Shown here piece after piece: positions 11,065-25,005 of a DNA stretch of 64,000 nucleotides. Every line of letters starts with the position of its first letter. The stretch's first letter is position 1. The DNA comes from Bursaphelenchus xylophilus (taxonomy: Eukaryota > Nematoda > Chromadorea > Rhabditida > Aphelenchoididae): NCBI GenBank assembly GCA_904066235.2, contig CAJFCV020000003.1:9858001-9922000 (forward strand). Reading direction: 5' to 3'. The notes under the pieces are model-generated. The model was not told the DNA's origin. It did no database searches and saw nothing but the letters and a program-made list of their open reading frames with translations. The position numbers and the translations under genes were made by a program.

Positions 11065-14000
11065 GAAAATAAGTATTTAGTAATGGGAGTTTTGGGGTCT
11101 TTAGAGGGCATTATAAAGATGTTACGCGGAGAATTGTTTATTTTTTTAATTCCGAAGCTGATGCAATATGTATTTTGAGACCAGGTGAGTATAAAATTCT
11201 TACAAATTATAAAAATTGGGAGAAATTTTCAATGGTAAACATGGATTTGTGGAGAACATGGCAGATTCTTTAAGACGAACGACTACTTGACGTATTTTAC
11301 CAAGAGGTATAGAGGAATTTCAAAGGTTTGCAAGGAAAAATGCCGGTAAAATTGAAAAAAGTGTGATTGCAATAAAATTTGTGGCACAATTGGGGTAAAA
11401 AACATCTAAAACAAAGATGAGAAATAAAAAAAGGAAGTTGGTATCCTGGGGCCCAAGAATTTAACAATTTTCAAAAAAAAGTCAGCTTTGATATTATACT
11501 ACTAGACAACGATGACTAACCTACGATGATTTTCATAATTTTTTTATTATTTTTTGATCATTTATGTGCAAATCATCGGGAATGTTGCCTCAACTTGCCT
11601 ATTTTACAACCCAATCATCCTTATTTTTCCAAAATTATCTCAAAAACTCCACTTTTCCTATTATTTACCCCTTCCAAATTGCCGGATGATTGCCAATTCC
11701 CTCCACATTCCATCAGAGCAGTAGTTAATTTATCACCGAAAAAGTACAACAACGACACAATTAATAGGGATCTCGGATCAAAAGCACACTCCCTCCCTCC
11801 CCCACCTGTGCTCCGAAACCTTAAACTGCCCCGAGGCGAAATGGGACGCGCCTGTTTTTCGAATGCCTGAAGATCCGATCGCCGAAGGCCCAAACGAATC
11901 ATTTTGTCTAGCCACGAGGCGGAAAACAAAACGACCATAAAAAACAGGAATTTTCAACAGGTATTTCAACTGGTATCCAAGAATTTTTGTAGTTATAAGT
12001 TAACGGTTCTACTTTTTTTGTATTTATAAGTTAACGGTTCTTTTTAACACTGTGTATTGTCGTAGAGATTGGAAAAGGAGTCCCTAAAACGATTTTAAAA
12101 GCATAGAATAGGTGTAAAAGGTAAGGTAAAGCATCCAAAAATTACATTTTTAGCGGCGAATCAGGGAAAAATGGGATTTTCTAAAAGTTACGCACGATAA
12201 AACGCTAAGATCTCAGTAAAAAATCATCACAAATTTGGATTAATCCATTGTAAGTTGTATATGGCGTATTTATATTTTTTTTCAAGAACAATTTTTTTGA
12301 TTTTTAGGTTGGATGACAAACGAAAAACTGATCCTTTTTTACTAATTTTGTATACGATCATTGCTGCAAAGATAGCTGAATATCACGGCTGCTTCTACAC
12401 AGCGTGCGCTGAAATTTTCAGTGCTTTAAAATTGAGCCATCAGAATCATACCATCGAAGTTTAAACAAGATCTGATAGTGGACCTTCTAATAATTCACAA
12501 TTTAATCCGCACTATCCAACCTTTTTTATCACTACTTTTTTCCAAACAGCTCCTCAAAAACCCCTCTGAAAACATTTGCCTATTATTGGAAAACGGCACA
12601 TGTAATCTATACCACATATGACACGAGTATTGGAAATAAAAAAAAACAAAAAGGAGAAGAACTTTACTTTGGGCCGAGAACGGGCCAAAATTAAAATTTG
12701 CTCCTCTCGAAAACGGAGGAGAGTGTAATTAGTGACACTAGAAATCTCTCGAAAAAAGCAGATTTCTCTCCAAATTCGGGCGGCTAACAAAAGGATAAGG
12801 TAGATTGACCGGTCAAAAATTAATTTTTCAGTGCGGTGACCGATTTTGAGCCCTCGGGAAATTATGGTAACCGTAATTTTTATTGGATTTTTTGGAGTGG
12901 GGAAACGGAAATTATAGTGAGAACTCGTATAAAACATGCTATTTTAGGCGTATTTGCGGGTATTTTTAGGAAATAAAAACTATAATGAGACCACAACACC
13001 CAAAGATAACCGAAAAATAAAGCGAGCTTTGGCATAATAGTGGCTCTTTTCGCCCATAAATTGCGTGCAAAGTGAAAAACAGAGCTAGAATACAAATTTG
13101 GGTCAGAAATCATTGTTTATGCAGTAAAAAGATACCGATTTCTTTGCAAAAATCTGAGTCATGGCCTTTAATTTTGTAATAGTCATCGTATTTTGCCTTA
13201 TTTTTCCGCGGAACGTATCTGTAAAAACCGAAAACCCCGTTTCAAAAAGAAAAACAAAAATTTCCTCTCAAATTTTGGAATCCCCTGAGGCTTCCAAACA
13301 AATTTTCCGACCAAAAAGTTCATGTCCAAGATCAAGATGGCCTCGTAAATAATAAAATTTATAAGGTCACTTTTGAAAAACTTGTCAACACTGTCCTCAA
13401 AAAGACGTTTTTACTTTTGGAGTAGGATGTAAGAAAAGCGTTACGGCACAATGAGCCTTTTGAGCGCTCAAACACAGCACAAATTTTTGCCTTTACACAT
13501 CTTTAACATACCCTCAGGCATAATCTGTTGGGGATTTGAACTTTGGAGGGGGAAAATGGCATAATAAAACGCAAGTTTGTGTACAACAAAAGAGTGGAAA
13601 AGCAGACAGCGTAAACTGAAATTTTAAGGACAAAACGGTGAAATGAATTCTAAAGAATTTCAAAAATCGTTGGGAAAATGTGAAAATTGAAAAACAAAAA
13701 CGAAAAAGTCTGGAAAACAGGTCATACTGCCCTTACAGAAGCAATTTCCGTGTAATAAAATATGTTGCAACGGCCTATTTTAACCATACAACAAAGTTTC
13801 GGCCGCTGAAAAAACCGTCTGCAAAAAAGTTTTCTCTAAAAAAATCGCTAAACCATCAGCCCCAAAAAGTTGCCTAAGCCCTTCCAAGACGAAGATACGA
13901 AGACCTTTGGCACATAGTAAGAAAAAGAATTAAATAGCGGCCGTTCAAGTGCTCCCACGCGATCTCCAAAAAGCGGCCCCAAAAAACCTCACGCAAATGA

Positions 14001-17000
14001 TGTGGCATGGCCTTCGCGAAAAACTTGGCCACACTGTTTTACCCTCGCGCCCCACGTAAGCCCCACCGATAAACCCCCCGCCAGCCCCGCCAAGAACAGC
14101 GGGGGCAGGGCCGCGCAAACAGAGGACGATGGGAATTGGCCCGGCCCGCGAAAATAAAACGCGGAAAAGAAACGGGCGAAAGGACGGCAAGAAATGTGCG
14201 GGTTTCTTTGCTTTAATGGGGCCAACCACGGGGACATTAAGCCAGCCGCGGCGCCCGAACGCCGGCCCCAAAGCCGGCTTTTTTTTGCGGCGCCGGTCGG
14301 CCCATTGCGCCGTGCGGCCGACCGGGGCGCTTTTCGCACCGTGCGTACGAAACGAAACAGGCTGGCGGGCTTGGACGGGAAGACCGAGGATTTCGAAAGC
14401 GGCTAGAAGGAAAGGAGAGAGTGGAAGGTTGGACCCAATGATTTCGCTGGAACAGAAACTCATCGCATAGTGCAATGGGTACAGGACAAAAGTTTGCACT
14501 GTGCGGCCTAAACTTTCGTTCATAAAAGCTAGGTAAGGGCGATAAGAAAAAACCTTAAAAAGCGATTTGGTTTCTTACAGAGCGTTTGACATTTGCACTA
14601 TAAAAAATATTCATAAATGCTTTGCATCGTGCATAAATTACGAAATTTCCAAATTGCACTGTGCAGTGAAAGAAATCCATTTTCTCTGGCATCAAGCTTC
14701 AAAATAGAGACTGCAAATTTTTTTACTGTGGCTTTTAGACATCCTTCTCTTTTATTACGCAATTTCAAACTCCGTCTCTTTTGCATCGTGCGGGCAGCCC
14801 GTCTTTTCGGCCCTTGCACGGTGCGGCCCCTCCCTTCTCTCTTCTTGCCCATCTTGCACTGTGCATAAAAAGTAAAAGACTGGGACGTTCTGGCGACTTT
14901 CGCCGTTCTCTCTGTCCGTCTAATGGCCATGCAGGTTTCTTTTCCCGTCCGTCTCTAGCTTCGGAATCCTCTTATTTTTCGGGCTTCGGTCCGTTCGAGT
15001 CGGGCCCCGAAAAAAGGGCAGAAGAGTCCGCGAAATGGGGCCAAGTCAAGGTAAAAGCGAGGGCCAGGAATGTCGAAGGGGCCAGGAATTTTTTAGCGGG
15101 CCAGAGATCTTTTTCGAAAAGACACAACTTTTTGTTTGAGCGTCCAAATTCCTTTACCTGAACCTCAACTTGACCTAAAACCTGTGATTACTGCTTGGTG
15201 TTCACAAGTTCTTTTTGAAAAAACGATGAAGATTTGTCGAGCAGAGCCTTAGACAAGACAACTAGACCGTTTTTGTTTCGGCCTACAAAAGTGCGACGCA
15301 GATAAAAATCAATTAACTATGCGGACTTTACAAAAGAAGATCGCTGAGAAAACACGAATAAAAAATAGGTACGCGCTGGGATGCAAGGATAAAAATGGTG
15401 ATGATTAAAGAGCAAAAGGGACACTTTACAATGAAGTAAATAAAAACTTTCTGAAAGCGAAATGACAAATTGAAAATTTAGGCCACAGTTTAGCCAAGAA
15501 ATCGGGAGAAATCTTAAAATTTCTTGAGTTTATGAAAAGGTGAGGTAAAATACGCCGTCCGGATATTTTTTGTAAATAACAATCACCGTTTAAATTTCAT
15601 CATGAAAAGTTAAAAAAAACATTGCGGTTGCTGTAAAGAGCAAAAAATTTAAAAAAAAACAAAAAATTTTGAGAAAAATGGCGTTTTCCAAAAATTTGCT
15701 GATTTTTTGGGAGTAATCAATAAGTCAAACTGCGGAATAAAGCACAAGAATTAATCGAGCAAGCCTCAAAAATTCAATAAACAACAAAAATGCCTCTGTT
15801 TTTCCTCCAATTTTCCTCCGAAATGCCAAAACATCTTCCTCATCCCGTCCCTAACCTCGATGTCCCGAATCAAAGTTAAAAACAAAATTTTAAATTCTCT
15901 CCCCGTCAAAACTAAATTTCCAAGACGAAATGCCAACATACAGACAAAATCGATAAATCGTGTCCTCAAGGCAATTAGAGCCGCTTAATAATATTTATGT
16001 TTCCGGTCCGCGGCCTCAAACACCGGACAAATGGATGGGGTCTGGGGCTTCGCAAAAACAAGTCTTCGCGTTCATTTGGGCACGTCAAATTGAAATGACT
16101 GTGATCTGCAAGACTTGATGAACGAAAGGGGACGAAAATGTTTGATGGTTATGGAAGGGGTGAGTAGGCAAGACGGGGGGGGGGGGAGGATAACGGAAGA
16201 GGTTGAAGCTTAAAGATTGCATTGATTTACGGAGGACATCCAGAAAGGATGTTCCTATTATTATTTAGGGCTATGGAATTCCCCGATGACCTAACTGTAA
16301 GAGAGGTAAACCTCAAAGAATTACTGAACAATTGCAAAATTAAAAATGATGACTAAAATCATACATAAACCTAATTATTTTCGCGACCGCTTTGCCTCAT
16401 TTTTCAATATTAAAAGCACAGTGAAATCCTTGTAAAACGAGCTCTCATATCCTGTACAACAAAGCCTATCCTTAGCGAACGATTTGAAAGATCCCATGAG
16501 CCGATTTGGGGTCCGCATACGAAATTATAAAAAATCCGAGTGTTGAACTTAGGGATCTTTCAAAAAAGAATATAACACCTCGAATAATATAAAAAACATT
16601 CAATTTCAAAAGCACCAAAAAAACATCTAAAATCTCTGTAATCTCATCAACAACAAATCCCGACATCGGCTTTTTGTTTACATTATTTACGACGCAACAA
16701 TTACTCCGCACTACTTTACAAATTAAATTTTCAGATTAAAGCCCAAAATACTTCCAAAAAATAAGAAACCAAAAACAGTGGCAGCCTTTTTTAAGGCCGG
16801 CATTAAGCTGGAGATTCGCTTCAAAAGGAAAATTTGGCGCCCGATTTCGAAAAAAAAACGAAAAAAATGAAACCGTCTGGAGGTTAATGGGTCCGGAAAA
16901 CGTAATGCGGGTATTTTTGGGAAAAGGTAAAATACGGTTTTGCCTTTTAATGTCCAAAAAAATAAGACTGCTCCAAAGTTCTAAAATTAAAACGCAGTTC

Positions 17001-20000
17001 AAGCAAATAAATATTATATATAAATATCGCAATCTCAAGATGAAAAAATCAAAAAAATGTATCACAAAAGGATGACTCATTTTCAAGCCAAGGCCTATGA
17101 TTTTCACAGACCTCAAAGTTGCTGGTAGTGCAGTGCACAAACTTCCTTCAAATTTTGCAGGCATAGTCTGGTTCAAAAAGTTGTTTGGCCGTCAATTTCG
17201 TCGCCCATGATTGGGACTTCTGTTATGAACCCGTCAGGAAATCCAAAGCTTGTTTTGAGCTGCCTATGTCACTTGGACCCTTCATACGTCCAATGGACTA
17301 TAAAAGATCGCTTGCCTCAGCTATATTCGCTTGCCAAAAGCGGCTTGATTATATCTAAAGCCTCTACAATAGGACCGATGTTTCATAGTATTATATATGT
17401 AAAGCACCAGTACCAGCCCTTCAAATCCCTCTCAAACCGAGCCCTTCAAACCTCAACCGCTGGGCCCAGGCCCTAAAAAACAATCTCTCTCTCCATGTTT
17501 GTCTAATTACACAACCCGCCACTCCCCGTTTCCCCTCCGGCTCCTCTTCATGGCCATGGTTTCGCAAATCCCCCCTTGAGGTGTGGAATCATGCGCTTTG
17601 GCCCCGAGGAGAAGAAGGACAAACTCAAAAAGGATGACGTGTTCGTAAATTCTTCTCGGTTCTTAAAAAGTTAACCGGAAACCGAGCTCCGAAAATCGCT
17701 GTCGAAACAGCACCTGGCATGAAGAAGAAGAGGGCAATCTGTGAAGGAAGGAAGAGAGAGGCCCGGGAAATCAGTGGGAATTTGAATTTTTGGTCCTCTG
17801 ACAGGAAGTATCATGTTTATGGTAATCATGGATGGTATCAATTGAATGGAGAGGCCACATTTTTGAAATTTTTCCAAGAAATAAAATGCATTCGAAGAAA
17901 AAATTTAGAAAATTTTACTTTGAAAAAATTTGTAAATAAAAAAATTACACCATACAAAAATTTAGAAATTCTGCATAGTGCAAAAAAAAGTATGCCGCGC
18001 AAAAATTTCTATATGTAAATCCGCAAGCTGCTTAGCGGGCAGAGTGCGCTGCACTATGGAAGACCACATGAACCAGAGCTCTGTACTGTGCAAAAAACAA
18101 AAAAAAAAATAGTGCAGTCAAGGAGCTTGCACCTTGTGGAGAAAGTTTACGAATCTTTGCGCCGAAGAGAAATTACCCTCACAAATAAAATATCGAAAAA
18201 AGTAAAAAATTTCAGCACACTCACAACCAGTTATTTCTGCAATACGCGGTCTCAAAATCTGGCATATACCTTAGAAAATCCGGTTCAAAATTTGTATTAG
18301 GTTTCAACAAATTTTGACCACGCGTCCTAGTCAAATATTAACCGGATTACCGTAATAACCAAACCTCTGTTGAGCTCTCAAAATTACAGCATCCGCCACA
18401 TTTGTCCCCGCAAGATGAGGGCAAGTAGCAAAAGGCTTTGGGACATCTTCAGAGTTTAAAGAAAAGTGAGGGTGGAGGGATCAAAAGGAAGACCTATGGA
18501 AGAGCTTGGGGGATTACAAAGTTTGATATTAAGATTGAGGATAAGTGTGGAATCAGTGGGGATAAAAGTTTTTTGGAGATGAACAGTACATAATATATGT
18601 ATTATATAAGACTTCTTAAGATTGCCGGGACATTACTGTAAACAGTGTTGGGAAAGTATTATACAAGCGGATTACATAATGCTATTGAGTTATCCCTGTC
18701 AAAATTCAAGTCCCCAAAACAATAGAATCATGCCATTTTTTCTGCTATTATTCCGTTTGCAAAGTCGCTAGAGCGATTTCTGCGACCCTGCATTGTGGGA
18801 AAAAAACAAAAGTTTTCTTTGCACTGTGCATTATTTTTGTTTCTTGAACCGTGGAATAGGCTTGTTTGGGCTGTCCCTTGCATTGTCTTTTTCTACAAAA
18901 TGCAAACTCCAAGAATCACTCCAGCGACTTTTCGATTGACAAGTAATTAGAGAATCATGGAAAAATAATAATTTTTGTGTTTCTTGGTGCAGAAAATTTT
19001 GATTCTTTTGTGTAATAGCTGCAGCTTAAGAATAGCCAACTTTTTGGTATAATACTTTTTACCAAAACTTTCGAAAAGCGTCAAATTTTTAATAAGTTTA
19101 CACCTTCATTTGCGGCTATCCTTGCAAACCGTACGCTAAAGACCTCCCATGTTTCTTACAATTAGAAAACTGTATTCAAACGTCACCGTCAAAAACCTGC
19201 ATTATTGTCATTGAAGATTTGTATGAAAACTTTCAAGATACTCTATCATATGGAAGTTACGGTGAATTGAACTTTACACAAACAAATCAATTATCCTCGG
19301 TAATGAAGACCTATGTACGTGTTCTTGTCCATTTCCAAATTTCCCTTCAAAACAACTCAATGACCTCTTTTCGAACTCCCGGCTATTTTTAGGCCGCTAA
19401 GAGAACAACAAAGCCGTTTCCCAGAGACTCTTTTACACAATTCACACCTTTACGTAAGCCCGCACAAAGTTACGCATTTATTGCTAAATTGAATTAGAAG
19501 CGGGAAATAGATCGAGGGAAAGGGAAAATTTATTAATTCAGACGTATGTGGAGACAATTGCACCCATGGGAATTGCGTGATATTCCTAATGTACACATTG
19601 GAGCTGCATGTGAGGCGGATTTTTGGGATAAATTTTGAGACAGGGGGAAAATGAAAATGGATTTAATTTTGGAATTATAAGGATGGTATGGTGGTAAAAT
19701 ACGAAAAGTAAAAATGATTATATATATAAAACAAAGGAGCCTATAAGTCACGTATAAACGTTGACTTCAATTTTTCCTATTCTTGCCATTATTGGCAGTT
19801 TTGTCAGTGCGCTTGAAAAGTTAAGAGCTGTCACAATCAGGAGCAGTCTAGGGATAGCTGAATGTAAAAATAATATAAAAATATATCCATTTAATGCAAT
19901 CTTTGGCCTAAAAATTATCACTGTTTATGCAAGCACGCCTTACTAATTTTTGTTTATGTCTTGAAACTTCAATAAAATTTTTTGTTTTAATTTCATTGCC

Positions 20001-20435
20001 GCTTTTACAAAGACTACTGTGAATAATACGTACACGGATGGTAACATTCCAATCTGAGACCTTCGAAACGCATTGAGACTTTTTGCTCTTTGCTCCCGAC
20101 GAATAGGCCAGGCTTATTTAGCAATTCATAGTTTGGGCTGGAATTCTTAAGAACACAAACTTTGAATGAGGAAGTTTTTGGCTATACACGGATAGATAGG
20201 CTGCAAAAAAATTAAAGATGATGATTTTTATTGGAAAACGGAACCTTCTCAGAGGAAAAATCTTCAATCGCATTTTAAAAAACCTCGCAAAAACAAAAAA
20301 AAATATTTTTTCAAAATCTATTTTTCAATGACCTCAAAAGTCGTCACAAAAACTCAGACTTTATCATCAAAAACATTGCCAAATGCATTCAACATACTCC
20401 CATGTTGATTACCTCGGGCAAACACTCTACCAACC
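11065..20435. other. Gene-poor interval with GC-rich islands
   Basis: No exon chain could be built on either strand. It contains GC-rich islands at about 13970-14440 and 14780-15110, scattered GCACNGTGC motifs (for example near 14498, 14657, 14816, 14855 and 18821), a homopolymeric G run near 16175 and copies of the GTAAAATACG decamer at 11291, 15545, 16927 and 19693. Open frames in the GC-rich islands lack recognisable protein motifs and are probably chance. Distal regulatory DNA for the SLC6 gene is possible. Confidence 0.5.
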
Positions 20436-21922
20436 ACATATACTGCCCGACAATTAAAAGTGAAGTCTCGATTCTGAGCCCGATATTGCCCTGAGGCACA
20501 AGGTGTTCCCCCAGGCCTCTTCGGTACCCTACGCCGATACAGAGTACCAATTTTCAGACATGTGCACTTTAAACGCACTGTGCAACGGGCGATTGAAAAA
20601 TTTTTGGGCGACAATTAAAAGTGAAGTTTTTAATTTTTGGACTTACCTGACCTTTTGAGGGATCTGTTGGGACGGAAACCGTGCAGAGACATAGTCAAGG
20701 TTACAGTGAAGAGCCCTAGACACAATTTACGAAAATTGTCCAAATTTTATGGTACCATTTCCCGGCATCAAGACGCGGGGTTTAGGTGCCACAAAACGGG
20801 GCCTTTAGGCACTATTTGTTGTAAGACTGGTAATTTTATGATGCTGAGTGCATCTTGTGGCATTGTTTGTCCAAATAATGCTGCGAGTATGTCAAGTTTT
20901 GGTGCGCTTCAAAGCGTTCTTGTTGATATGGATAACGGCTAGGTGCCTATTTTGACTTATACTGTAGCAGGAACCAGTACCCCTCTCGGTTTGATAGTAG
21001 GATCGGGGTGGATAGATATCCTTCTTTCCTAAAAACTTTACTTTTTATGTTATCGCTCCTTTTAGAGACAAAAATAGCGGGTATCACAACGGTTTCCTAA
21101 AGTTGCTGAAATTTACCGTCCATAACCGAAGTGTAACGCCATGGTTTGGGTTTTAATGGCCCAAAACCCCATCACATGATTTTTCTGGATATAAATTAGT
21201 CAAAAACAACATCATTAATTTCAATTTCGCTGCATCGAGTTATGCGAAAAATGCTTATATACCAAGTTAAGTTAAGTGTATGGTAAAAACGGGGTAAGTA
21301 CGCACTTCCAAGTAAACAACGCTGTTTTTAGCTGCTAAGAGGGTGATCGAAAAGTACAAGACAAAATTCGCGCTGATTCTGCATCTCATCTTTCGAAATT
21401 GCATCGATATTCTCCTTGACTAGTACCGTTGTCGATAAGCACGCTTTGAAGCGGGCCAAAATTTGACAAACTCGCAGCATTATTTGTATGAAGTTAGTCA
21501 GAAAATGTATTCAGCATCATAAAATTACCAGTCTTACAACAAATAGTGCCTAAAGGCCCCGTTTTGTGGCACCTAAACCCCGCGTCTTGATGCCGGGAAA
21601 TGGTACCATAAAATTTGGACAATTTTCGTAAATTGTGTCCAGGGCTCTTCACTGTAACCCTGACTATGTCTCTGCACGGTTTCCGTCCCAACAGATCCCT
21701 CAAAAGGTCAGGTAAGTCCAAAAAGTAAAAACTTCACTTTTAATTGTCGCCCAAAAATTTTTCAATCGCCCGTTGCACAGTGCGTTTAAAGTGCACATGT
21801 ATGAAAATTGGTACTCTGTATCGGCGTAGGGTACCGAAGAGGCCTGGGGGAACACCTTGTGCCTCAGGGCAATATCGGGCTCAGAATCGAGACTTCACTT
21901 TTAATTGTCGGGCAGTATATGT
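20436..21922. mobile_element. 1.5-kb foldback element
   Basis: Arms of about 412 bp (20436-20850 and 21509-21922) are nearly identical reverse complements around a loop of about 660 bp. The outer ends read ATATACTGCCCG and its complement. Each arm contains the block CGACAATTAAAAGTGAAG twice in direct orientation, about 160 bp apart, and a GCGCACTGTGC-type motif. No transposase motif was seen in the loop, so it looks non-autonomous. Confidence 0.85.
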
Positions 21923-23551
21923 CCCGAACAGCGGGCCACAAATATCGCATGACATGACAAAGGCGAGCAGTATTGGTTACATTTTTTGTTATTTTTTTGT
22001 CGCCAACCTTGACAAACCATTTCCCCATGCATGGCAAATTGAAGACAAAAGAAGGACGCGGGGGAAAACAATGTCAGAAGCAAGGCGGAATGTGCCGGCG
22101 GCATTATTTTAATCACTCCGGGAGCGGCAAACAAAATAGAGCCCGCGAACGCCCTCAGGGCCTCCTTCGGAGGAGATGAACTCTAATTGCGAGGACGGCA
22201 GGGCATTCGCGTGGGATGGACTTGGGGATTTTAAGGAATTTACATATAAAGAAGTCGAACATAGAGATTGAAAGGTCGTGACTGTGTTTATGAATGTTGT
22301 AAAAATGCGCGAGTTTTGCCGCTCACAATCAGAGTTTTTTTTTTAAATTTTTAGTACTGTAATCTTCTGAAAATTTGAACACACGTTTTGTAAGCACACA
22401 CTAAATGTTCAGCGATATTTGCAGACATGGAACAACAGAAAAAATTATGAAATGACCAAAGAAAAAATGATATTCTCAGGGCTGCAAAAACCGTTGAATT
22501 GTATATGTATATATAATTTGGAGACATCTGCAAAGAACTAGCTAAAATTTTTGTTGATTACTAGCATATAGCCTTTATAAAATGCGAATGTAACATTTTT
22601 GAGGTAAATTTGAATTTTTTTGTAAAATACGTCATATTCTTCTACCTTGTCAATTTTATGAACAAATCTCTGTTACAGTAACTAAAAATGCAACTGTAAA
22701 ATTTTGCCCATAAAAACGAACCCCTTACAACAATTAACATCTGGAATAAAGCCTCGATTTGAATAAGCAGAAGAGAGAAGAGGAGGGTGGGGTGAAAGTT
22801 TGACCAGCCGCACAGTTAAAAGTTGTTCCCTTCGGATTGAGATTTGACCACTTATGACCGATCAAAAAGTGCCAAAAGAAACGAATCATTATTCATTTTA
22901 AAGTTGGTGGGATTGCAATGAAATTAGATATTCAAGAATGGAATAAAAAATGAGTGAAATGAAAGACTCAAAGTACAGTAAAAACGAATTTTACAGTAAG
23001 AAAAAAACCAAAAAATTTGGATACAAGATGTTACATTACGTTTTGAGCAAAAAAATTTCCAAATATCTCTCCAAAAATCCCGCAACTTTTTCCATGATTG
23101 CAAATTTCCACGTGTAATTCTGGGCCAGAAAAGCAAATTTAGGCCGATTCCCAAAAATGATGAGACAAGGGAAACAAAGTGTTTGAACAACGTTTTATTT
23201 GAGTTTGGCCATGAGATTCGAGGAAATAAGCCTCAAGGTAGCTGTGCTGTCTTTAAAAACTACGCATAGTATTAAACCGGATGTTTGATCAAGACAATTC
23301 GAAGAGAAAAGTACAAAAGGTGTCTGAATGAGGAGAAGATATTGAGTTACTTTGATTTTGTAGAGAAATTGAGAGTTTGCAAGAAAAGCTCAACATCTTG
23401 CAGAGCTCAAAATTTGCAGTAATTGTAAAATACGGTGAATGTATCCAATTTGATATTTTAAAGGAAGTTTGAAAAGGCATATGCTAGACTCTTGGCTCCT
23501 GAAATGAGTATATCATTGAAATTTTAACGGAAGGTTGACTAAAACTTCATA

Positions 23552-23788
23552 CAGTGGGGACCTGATCCAATGGCAAAAAACGTATCATTTTGCATCCGGA
23601 AAGATACAAAAGTGTGGCAAAATGCTTCCCTCTCCAAGTGAAAAAAAAACTTCGTTTTAAAAAAAGAATGGGCGCGCTTTTGAAATTGGCGTTTTTTCAC
23701 TTGGAAGAGGGAAGGATTTTGCCACATTTTTGATACTTCCTGGATGCAAAACGGTACGTTTTTTGCCACTGGATCAGGTCCTCCACTG
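23552..23788. repeat. MITE, TA target site, CAGTGG termini (copy 1)
   Basis: Terminal inverted repeats begin CAGTGGGGACCTGATCC and continue through TGGCAAAAAACGTA, flanked by TA on both sides. A diverged second copy lies at 44971-45159. There is no coding capacity. The TA duplication fits a Tc1/mariner-type non-autonomous element. Confidence 0.8.
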
Positions 23789-24895
23789 TATCTTTTGTAT
23801 CTTTAGAGTAAAAAATACAATTTTTTCGGCCAATTACTTTTTGCCTATACCTGCAAAATGCGAGCTAAAATTTTGGGGTTGATACGTGACCTAGACGTAA
23901 CTTATGTCACAAAATTTAAGAACTATCTGAGCGTCGCACTTGGAGCACTATCCCAGTTTAACACGCCATCTTCAAAAGCCAAAAACACAATCCCAAGCCC
24001 ACCCATACTCCCAGCTCTCCTGTGAATTTGCTCACCATTGACCAACTCATCTTCACACATCTTCACATGACATCCATTTCCACTTCATTGTCACTTACAG
24101 ACTATAAATAATATTTTCGCCCAAAAATAACCCGCTTTTCTCTCAATTATACTTTCATTAATTATTATGCATTGGACAATTTCAAGCGGCCCGAATAAGA
24201 AATTGCGAAATGATATCACTTATAATATCCATAATTAATGCAGAAATTAGAGTTAAAGGGCTAAACATTATACAAAATAATATCATATAATATTTATCAT
24301 CTCCTTGGCACGTGACAAGTGATCCACTCATATCCGACCATACTATGTGCGGACGACAAAATTGTTTTGATTTCCTTTCAAAAGTAGATTAAAAACAAGA
24401 TACGTTGTGGATAAGTGAAATCTCAAAACAAAAATGCATTAAGAGACCCTTTCATTAAGGCCAATGGGACTTTTTCATTGCTCTTTGAACATTCTTGCAA
24501 AATAAATTACAACGAAAACAGGCAATGAAATATCATAATACGCGTATGGAAAAGATGAAAATGAGAGATAAATAAAGTTAAATATAGCATACTTCGTGGC
24601 CTATATCGATCATAACCGCAAAATTTGAGAAAAAATCACAGAGTCGCGTGTTCCTTTGGTTAAAAATTAAAGCGAAACCTAAAAAATTAAAGCAGAACCT
24701 CTGTACAACAAACCTCCATTTAACAAAGATTGTGAATAATTTGTTCAGAATCCCTAGGGTCGTATTGAGAGTATCTCTGGTCGAACCTTTTGGTCTCTTG
24801 AGTTTCGTCGACCTACAGGTTGACTGTAGTTAATTCTTCCTATTTTCTGTAACATGATTACAAAAGAATGAATAAAAACAAGCACCCTGTATAGG

Positions 24896-25005
24896 CTAGA
24901 GACGGGCCGATTTTTGCGGCCAGGCCCGCGGGTCGAAGTGACCAGGCCGGCCCAGGGCTTTTTCAAATCTGCTCAGGCCCGGCCCAGCCCGATTGCCACC
25001 TCTAG
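24896..25005. repeat. Short GC-rich element with 6-bp target duplication
   Basis: A 110-bp GC-rich insert with inverted ends (CTAGAGA... and ...ACCTCTAG) and repeated GGCCCGG/CGGCCC runs. It is flanked by TATAGG on both sides (24890-24895 and 25006-25011), which looks like a target-site duplication. Confidence 0.6.

Noticed and set aside
13945..14523. 192-aa minus-strand and 113-aa plus-strand frames in the GC-rich island
   Set aside because: Both strands are open at once and neither gives a domain-like protein; composition explains the frames.
20354..22112. Two similar proteins of opposite orientation at 20354-20614 and 21744-22112
   Set aside because: They are the same sequence read from the two arms of a foldback element, with no protein motif.
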